From: Lachnospiraceae bacterium
GTDB taxonomy: Bacteria; Bacillota; Clostridia; Lachnospirales; Lachnospiraceae
DNA: 56,021 bases
Direction: 5' to 3'
Assembly: GCA_017469935.1 (NCBI GenBank)
Contig: JAFUFL010000013.1
Location: forward strand, 1-56,021
This document shows positions 51,744 to 56,021 of the stretch, one piece after another. The number at the start of each line of letters is the position of its first letter. Positions within the stretch are counted from its first letter, which is position 1. Both the position numbers and the translations under genes were made by a program. The notes below the pieces were generated by a model. The model did not search any database, was not told where the DNA came from, and saw only the letters and a list, made by a program, of their open reading frames with translations.

Positions 51744-54700
51744 ATGGCAAGAAAGTTTCTCACCATGGATGGTAACGAGGCTGCTGCACACGCCGCGTAT
51801 GCGTATACAGAGGTCGCTACCATCTATCCCATCACCCCTTCATCCGTAATGCCTGAGCATGTTGATGAGTGGGCTACAGCAGGACGCAAGAACATTTTCG
51901 GTCAGCCCGTTCAGGTTACCGAGATGCAGTCCGAGGCTGGTGCTGCAGGTGCTGTGCACGGCGCAGTCGCTGCCGGTGCGATGACATCCACCTTTACAGC
52001 TTCCCAGGGTCTTCTTCTGATGATCCCCAACCTTTACAAGATCGCCGGCGAAGGTCTTCCGGCAGTCATCAACGTCGCAGCTCGCTGCGTATGTACACAC
52101 GCTCTGAACATCTTCGGCGATCACTCCGACGTATACGCCGCAAGACAGACAGGCTGCGCTATGCTCTGTGAGTCCAGCGTACAGGAAGTCATGGATCTGA
52201 CTCCCGTCGCTTACTGCGCAGCAGTTAAGGGCAAACTTCCCTTCATCAACTTCTTCGACGGATTCCGTACATCTCACGAAATCCAGAAGATCCAGATCTG
52301 GGATTATGACGATCTCGATGAGCTGATCGACCACGAGGCAATCGCAGAGTTCCGTGCTAACTGCCTGAACCCTACACACCCTTGCCAGATGGGCTGCGCT
52401 CAGAACCCTGACCTGTTCTTCCAGACCCGTGAAGCCTGCAACCCCGCTTACAACGCAATGCCCGCAGTAGTCCAGGAGTACATGGACAAGGTCAATGCGA
52501 AGCTCGGCACAGATTACAAGCTGTTCAACTACTATGGCGCAGAAGACGCTGAGAAGGTCATCATCGCAATGGGCTCCGTCAACGAGACTATTGAAGAGAC
52601 TGTTGATCACCTCAACGCTGCAGGCCAGAAGGTTGGCGTTATCAAGGTTCGTCTGTACAGACCTTTCTGCACAGAGGCTTTCCTTGCAGCTATCCCGAAG
52701 ACTGTCAAGCAGATCTCTGTTCTTGACAGAACAAAAGAGCCCGGTTCCATCGGCGAGCCTCTGGCACTGGATGTCAAGGCTGCGATCGCAGGCACAGAGT
52801 TCAAGGATGTTCCCGTATTCTCCGGCCGTTACGGCCTTGGTTCCAAGGATACGACTCCTGCTCAGATCATCGCTGTTTTCAACAACACCGAGAAGAAAGA
52901 GTTCACCATCGGCATCACTGATGATGTAACAAACCTTTCCCTGGATCCCGGCAAGGAAATCGTTACCACTCCCGAGGGAACAATCTGCTGCAAGTTCTGG
53001 GGTCTTGGTGCTGACGGTACCGTCGGTGCTAACAAGAACTCCATCAAGATCATCGGCGACAACACCGACATGTATGCGCAGGCATATTTTGACTATGACT
53101 CCAAGAAGTCCGGTGGTGTTACCATGTCCCACCTGAGATTTGGTAAGAAGCCCATTAAGTCCACTTACCTCATCCACCAGGCGAACTTCGTTGCATGCCA
53201 CAACCCGGCATACATCCGCAAGTTCAACATGTCCCAGGAGCTGGTAGACGGCGGCACATTCCTGCTGAACTGCTCTTGGAACGCAGAAGAGCTCGAGACA
53301 CACATTCCTCCGCAGGTCAAGAAGTTCATCTATGACCACAAGATCAACTTCTACACCATCGACGGCGTTAAGATCGGTATCGAGACCGGCATGGGCCCGA
53401 CACGTATCAACACCATCCTTCAGTCCGCATTCTTCAAGCTGGCTAACATCATCCCCGAAGAGGATGCTATTGCCTACATGAAGGCCGCTGCTGAGAAGAC
53501 CTATGGCCGTAAGGGCCGCGACGTTGTCGAGAAGAACTGGGCAGCGATCGATGCAGGTGCCAAGAATGTTGTCAAGGTTGACGTTCCCGAGTCCTGGGGC
53601 CAGGCAGAAGGTGAAGAGTATGATCTCGTTCACGCTACCGGCGCAAGACAGGATGTTGTTGATTTCGTAAACAACATTCAGGTTAAGGTCAACGCTCAGG
53701 AAGGCAACACTGTTCCCGTTTCCGCAGCAGGCGTTTATGCAAATGGTGCTACACCTTCCGGCGCAGCTGCTTATGAGAAGCGCGGTATCGCAGTCAACGT
53801 TCCCGTATGGGCTTCCGAGAACTGCATCCAGTGTACTTTCTGCTCCTATGTATGCCCTCACGCTGCAATCCGTCCTATGGCTCTGACCGATGACGAGTGC
53901 GCGAAGCTCCCTGAAGGCACAGTTACGATCCCGCTTATGGGCATGCCCGGATACAAGTTCGCGATCGTTGTTTCCTCCCTCGACTGCACAGGCTGCGGCA
54001 GCTGCGCAAACGTCTGCCCCGGCAAGAAGGGCAACAAGGCTCTCAACATGATGAGACTCGAGGAAGGCATGAAGCAGCCTAACGAGCAGGATGCTTTCAA
54101 CGTAGCAGTAACATTCGAGCCCAAGCAGGATGTTATCGACAAGTTCAAAGAGACCACAGTTAAGGGCTCCCAGTTCAAGCAGCCCCTGCTTGAATTCTCC
54201 GGCGCATGCGCAGGCTGCGGCGAGACTCCTTATGCTAAGCTGGTCACTCAGCTGTTCGGCGATCGTATGTACATCGCGAACGCAACAGGATGCTCCTCCA
54301 TTTGGGGTAACTCCTCACCTTCCACTCCTTACACAGTAAACCACAAGGGTCACGGCCCTGCATGGTCCAACTCCCTGTTTGAGGATGCTGCTGAGTTCGG
54401 TTATGGTATGCTTCTTGCAAACCAGTCCCTGAGAGCAAACCTCAAGTCCAAGGTCGAGGCTATTGCCGAGACAGCAGGCGAGGATGTTAAGGCAGCAGCT
54501 CAGAAGTGGATCGACACCTTCGCTGTCGGCGCTGAGAACGGCGCAGCAACGGATGCTCTGGTAGCAGCTCTTGAGGCTGACGGCTCCGACGCAGCTAAGG
54601 AAATCCTTGAGCAGAAGCAGTTCCTGGCTAAGAAGTCCCAGTGGGTATTCGGTGGTGACGGATGGGCTTACGATATCGGCTACGGCGGTGTTGACCACAT

Positions 54701-55280
54701 CCTTGCTTCCGGTAAGGACATCAACGTATTCTGCTTCAACACTGAAGTTTACTCCAACACAGGCGGACAGGCTTCCAAGGCTACTCCTGTCGGTGCGGTT
54801 GCTCAGTTCGCAGCAGGCGGTAAAGAGACCAAGCAGAAGGATCTCGCAGCTATGGCTATGAGCTATGGCTATGTATATGTCGCACAGATCTCCATGGGCG
54901 CTGACAGAAATCAGTGCATCAAGGCGATCAGTGAGGCTGAGGCATATCCCGGACCTTCCCTGATCATCGCATACGCTCCTTGCATCAACCACGGTATCCG
55001 CAAGGGTATGGCTAAGGTTCAGGATGAAGAGAAGCTCGCGGTTACGACCGGTTACTGGAATCTGTTCAGATTCAATCCTGCCGGCGGCGCCAAGAAGTTC
55101 TTCCTGGATTCCAAGCCCGCTACCGATCCTTACATGGACTTCCTCGGCGGAGAGGTTCGCTACACATCCCTGAAGCGCTCCAACCCTGCAAAGGCAGACG
55201 CTATGTATGCAGAGAACGAGGCAAATGCAAAGGCGAAATATGCATACCTCGAGAAACTGGGTGCTCTGTACAACGAGTGA
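51744..55280 (+). CDS. nifJ: Pyruvate:ferredoxin (flavodoxin) oxidoreductase, single-chain
   Basis: Splits pyruvate into acetyl-CoA, CO2 and reduced ferredoxin, the central reaction of this type of fermentation. 1178 residues, full length; the ATG at 51744 follows AGGAGG at seven bases. Domain I (MARKFLTMDGNEAAAHAAY, IYPITPSSVMPEHVDEW), the gamma-type middle domain, a ferredoxin-like part with two CxxCxxCxxxC sets at about 691-705 and 747-760 (CIQCTFCSYVCP, CTGCGSCANVCP), and the TPP-binding C-terminal domain (GDGWAYDIGYGG near 970). Third-codon positions use more T than neighbouring genes, a sign of high expression. Operator candidates stand upstream. No terminator was found right behind it. 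Confidence 0.98.
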   Translation: MARKFLTMDGNEAAAHAAYAYTEVATIYPITPSSVMPEHVDEWATAGRKNIFGQPVQVTEMQSEAGAAGAVHGAVAAGAMTSTFTASQGLLLMIPNLYKIAGEGLPAVINVAARCVCTHALNIFGDHSDVYAARQTGCAMLCESSVQEVMDLTPVAYCAAVKGKLPFINFFDGFRTSHEIQKIQIWDYDDLDELIDHEAIAEFRANCLNPTHPCQMGCAQNPDLFFQTREACNPAYNAMPAVVQEYMDKVNAKLGTDYKLFNYYGAEDAEKVIIAMGSVNETIEETVDHLNAAGQKVGVIKVRLYRPFCTEAFLAAIPKTVKQISVLDRTKEPGSIGEPLALDVKAAIAGTEFKDVPVFSGRYGLGSKDTTPAQIIAVFNNTEKKEFTIGITDDVTNLSLDPGKEIVTTPEGTICCKFWGLGADGTVGANKNSIKIIGDNTDMYAQAYFDYDSKKSGGVTMSHLRFGKKPIKSTYLIHQANFVACHNPAYIRKFNMSQELVDGGTFLLNCSWNAEELETHIPPQVKKFIYDHKINFYTIDGVKIGIETGMGPTRINTILQSAFFKLANIIPEEDAIAYMKAAAEKTYGRKGRDVVEKNWAAIDAGAKNVVKVDVPESWGQAEGEEYDLVHATGARQDVVDFVNNIQVKVNAQEGNTVPVSAAGVYANGATPSGAAAYEKRGIAVNVPVWASENCIQCTFCSYVCPHAAIRPMALTDDECAKLPEGTVTIPLMGMPGYKFAIVVSSLDCTGCGSCANVCPGKKGNKALNMMRLEEGMKQPNEQDAFNVAVTFEPKQDVIDKFKETTVKGSQFKQPLLEFSGACAGCGETPYAKLVTQLFGDRMYIANATGCSSIWGNSSPSTPYTVNHKGHGPAWSNSLFEDAAEFGYGMLLANQSLRANLKSKVEAIAETAGEDVKAAAQKWIDTFAVGAENGAATDALVAALEADGSDAAKEILEQKQFLAKKSQWVFGGDGWAYDIGYGGVDHILASGKDINVFCFNTEVYSNTGGQASKATPVGAVAQFAAGGKETKQKDLAAMAMSYGYVYVAQISMGADRNQCIKAISEAEAYPGPSLIIAYAPCINHGIRKGMAKVQDEEKLAVTTGYWNLFRFNPAGGAKKFFLDSKPATDPYMDFLGGEVRYTSLKRSNPAKADAMYAENEANAKAKYAYLEKLGALYNE

Positions 55281-55373
55281 TTCAGTTCCGAACACGGAGG
55301 ATCCGGCCTCTCAGAGCCGGTCTCCCGCCCTTGAAAAAGACCGCTCCAAAGAGACTGACATTTTGTGATTCTC

Positions 55374-55402
55374 TTGACGGCCATTCAAAAAAGGGATAAG
55401 AT
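55374..55402 (+). promoter_or_regulatory. Promoter of the ferredoxin gene
   Basis: TTGACG (55374-55379), 17 bases, TAAGAT (55397-55402). Transcription would start near 55409, two bases before the large hairpin at 55411. Confidence 0.75.
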
Positions 55403-55410
55403 ATGATTGT

Positions 55411-55446
55411 TTCAAGGCACAGATACGGCTGTATCTGTGCCTTGAA
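55411..55446 (+). promoter_or_regulatory. 5' untranslated stem-loop of the ferredoxin message
   Basis: Perfect 16-bp arms beginning TTCAAGGCACAGATAC (55411-55426) and its complement (55431-55446), with the 4-base loop GGCT. No T run follows, so it is not a terminator. It lies at the very 5' end of the predicted message, 56 bases before the ATG. Confidence 0.75.
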
Positions 55447-55501
55447 TGCAAATTAGGCTATTTAGGCTTGTCTAACTTGAATAAGAAAGGAGACCACTAT
55501 C

Positions 55502-55672
55502 ATGGCACGTGTTATTAGTGATGCTTGCATCAGCTGCGGTTCCTGCGCTGCACAATGTCCCGTTGACGCAATCGCTCAGGGCGATTCCCAGTACGAGATC
55601 AATGCAGACGCTTGCATCGATTGCGGCGCTTGTGAAGCTCAGTGTCCTGTAGGCGCTATCTCTGAGGGTTGA
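55502..55672 (+). CDS. 2x[4Fe-4S] ferredoxin
   Basis: A 56-residue clostridial ferredoxin. MARVISDACISCGSCAAQCP and DACIDCGACEAQCP supply two CxxCxxCxxxCP sets, one cluster each, in the usual pseudo-twofold repeat. It accepts electrons from PFOR, encoded just upstream, and hands them to hydrogenase or other oxidoreductases. AAAGGAGACC precedes the ATG. Ends at TGA 55670-55672. Its codons, like those of PFOR, favour T in third position. Confidence 0.97.
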   Translation: MARVISDACISCGSCAAQCPVDAIAQGDSQYEINADACIDCGACEAQCPVGAISEG

Positions 55673-55743
55673 GTTCCTCTTAGCCATTGAGAGAGCCTGC
55701 TGTACAACAGCTAAGCAGAGAATTAAGTAAAGAATGAAAGAGA

Positions 55744-55786
55744 GGGGCTGTCGCACTAAGAAATCTTAGGGCGGCGCCCCTTTTTT
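55744..55786 (+). terminator. Terminator of the ferredoxin gene
   Basis: Nested stem: outer GGGGC and GCCCC, inner CTAAGA/TCTTAG around AA, then six T (55781-55786). Confidence 0.85.
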
Positions 55787-55860
55787 ATGGACAGGGATGG
55801 ATGGGCCGCCATTCATACCCATTGTTTCTCAGGGCGTCGTTTTACCCCCCCAAAAAAGAC

Positions 55861-55920
55861 CAGGCTTCGAAAAGCCCGGTTTTTTCCGTTCATCAAAAAA
55901 ACAGCCGTCAGGCTGTTTTT
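55861..55920 (+). terminator. Two further terminator-like hairpins
   Basis: CAGGCTT and AAGCCCG pair around 55861-55880 with TTTTTT behind. A second stem AACAGCC (55900-55906) and GGCTGTT (55911-55917) with loop GTCA sits in an A run and a T run, so it could work in both directions. With the one at 55744 this makes three in a row after ferredoxin. Confidence 0.65.
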
Positions 55921-56021
55921 GAGTCGTGGCAGGGATCAACCTGAGCGTGTGCGTCATGTCCCTTCTAAACTGCTTTGAATGAGCAGCCGGATGAACCGGA
56001 TCATTCCCGAGCGAAGGAGGG
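55921..56021. other. Right edge: intergenic, probable ribosome site at the end
   Basis: No gene is complete here. GAAGGAGGG at 56013-56021 looks like the ribosome site of a plus-strand gene that starts beyond the window. I see no tRNA or other RNA. Confidence 0.4.

Noticed and set aside
55787-55978. 63-residue plus-strand open frame
   Set aside because: It runs through two terminator hairpins and has no ribosome site.

Overview
The window comes from a strictly anaerobic, fermentative, low-GC-phylum (Bacillota, class Clostridia) bacterium, most like a Lachnospiraceae-type gut or rumen organism. The basis is gene content: a single-chain pyruvate:ferredoxin oxidoreductase with a 2x[4Fe-4S] ferredoxin, GlgC plus GlgD with spoVG directly behind them, the NAD-linked pyrK-pyrD pair, MecA, a DnaD plus DnaC/DnaI-type helicase loader, an ECF transporter S component, Sua5, and strong AGGAGG-type ribosome sites. 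The coding DNA is GC-rich at third positions in most genes. No rRNA, tRNA or CRISPR array was seen.

Layout. (1) 1-5250 is a decayed accessory stretch: the 5' end of an ABC ATPase gene, a 9-copy 17-bp minisatellite, several hairpins and direct repeats, a DUF1295 membrane enzyme, an IS200/IS605 element (tnpA, tnpB, a probable omega RNA) inserted in an AAA ATPase gene whose two halves flank it, an AT-rich spacer, and a broken glycerol-1-phosphate dehydrogenase gene. (2) 5261-15063: trmD (+) converges on a minus-strand series that reads FKBP/trigger-factor-like lipoprotein, asnS, terminator, REP-like palindrome, guaA, sugar-phosphate dehydrogenase, PfkB kinase, papain-like lipoprotein. (3) 15270-21804: an unknown membrane-anchored protein (+), then a tight minus operon plsC-pyrK-pyrD-ispE-gntR-DUF1934, and divergent pyrC (+). 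(4) 21874-30576 minus: ileS, glgP, a repeat block, ddl, murF. (5) 30966-33253 plus: pncB and an ECF S component. (6) 33402-40492 minus: glgC-glgD-spoVG, then pth-mfd. (7) 40846-45843 plus: murC, a cluster of DnaA-box-like motifs, dnaD, dnaC and a divergent PRPP synthetase. (8) 45953-49903 minus: a GH18 cell-wall enzyme, sua5, upp, dCMP deaminase. (9) 50705-56021 plus: mecA, pyruvate:ferredoxin oxidoreductase and ferredoxin, then a run of terminators.

How the genes work together. Most of the window is housekeeping: pyrimidine supply (pyrK, pyrD, pyrC, upp, dCMP deaminase, PRPP synthetase), purine supply (guaA), NAD salvage (pncB), cell wall (murC, murF, ddl, GH18), glycogen cycling (glgC, glgD, glgP), translation (asnS, ileS, trmD, pth, sua5), replication and repair (dnaD, dnaC, mfd) and anaerobic energy metabolism (PFOR, ferredoxin). 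The less ordinary parts are the insertion and gene decay at the left end, a recurring 29-nt REP-like unit, a TnpB protein that has lost its zinc-finger cysteines, the DnaA-box cluster in front of the replication-loader genes, and compact palindromic operator candidates in front of pncB and PFOR. I did not find a clearly new multi-gene system; the best leads are in these regulatory and mobile-element details.
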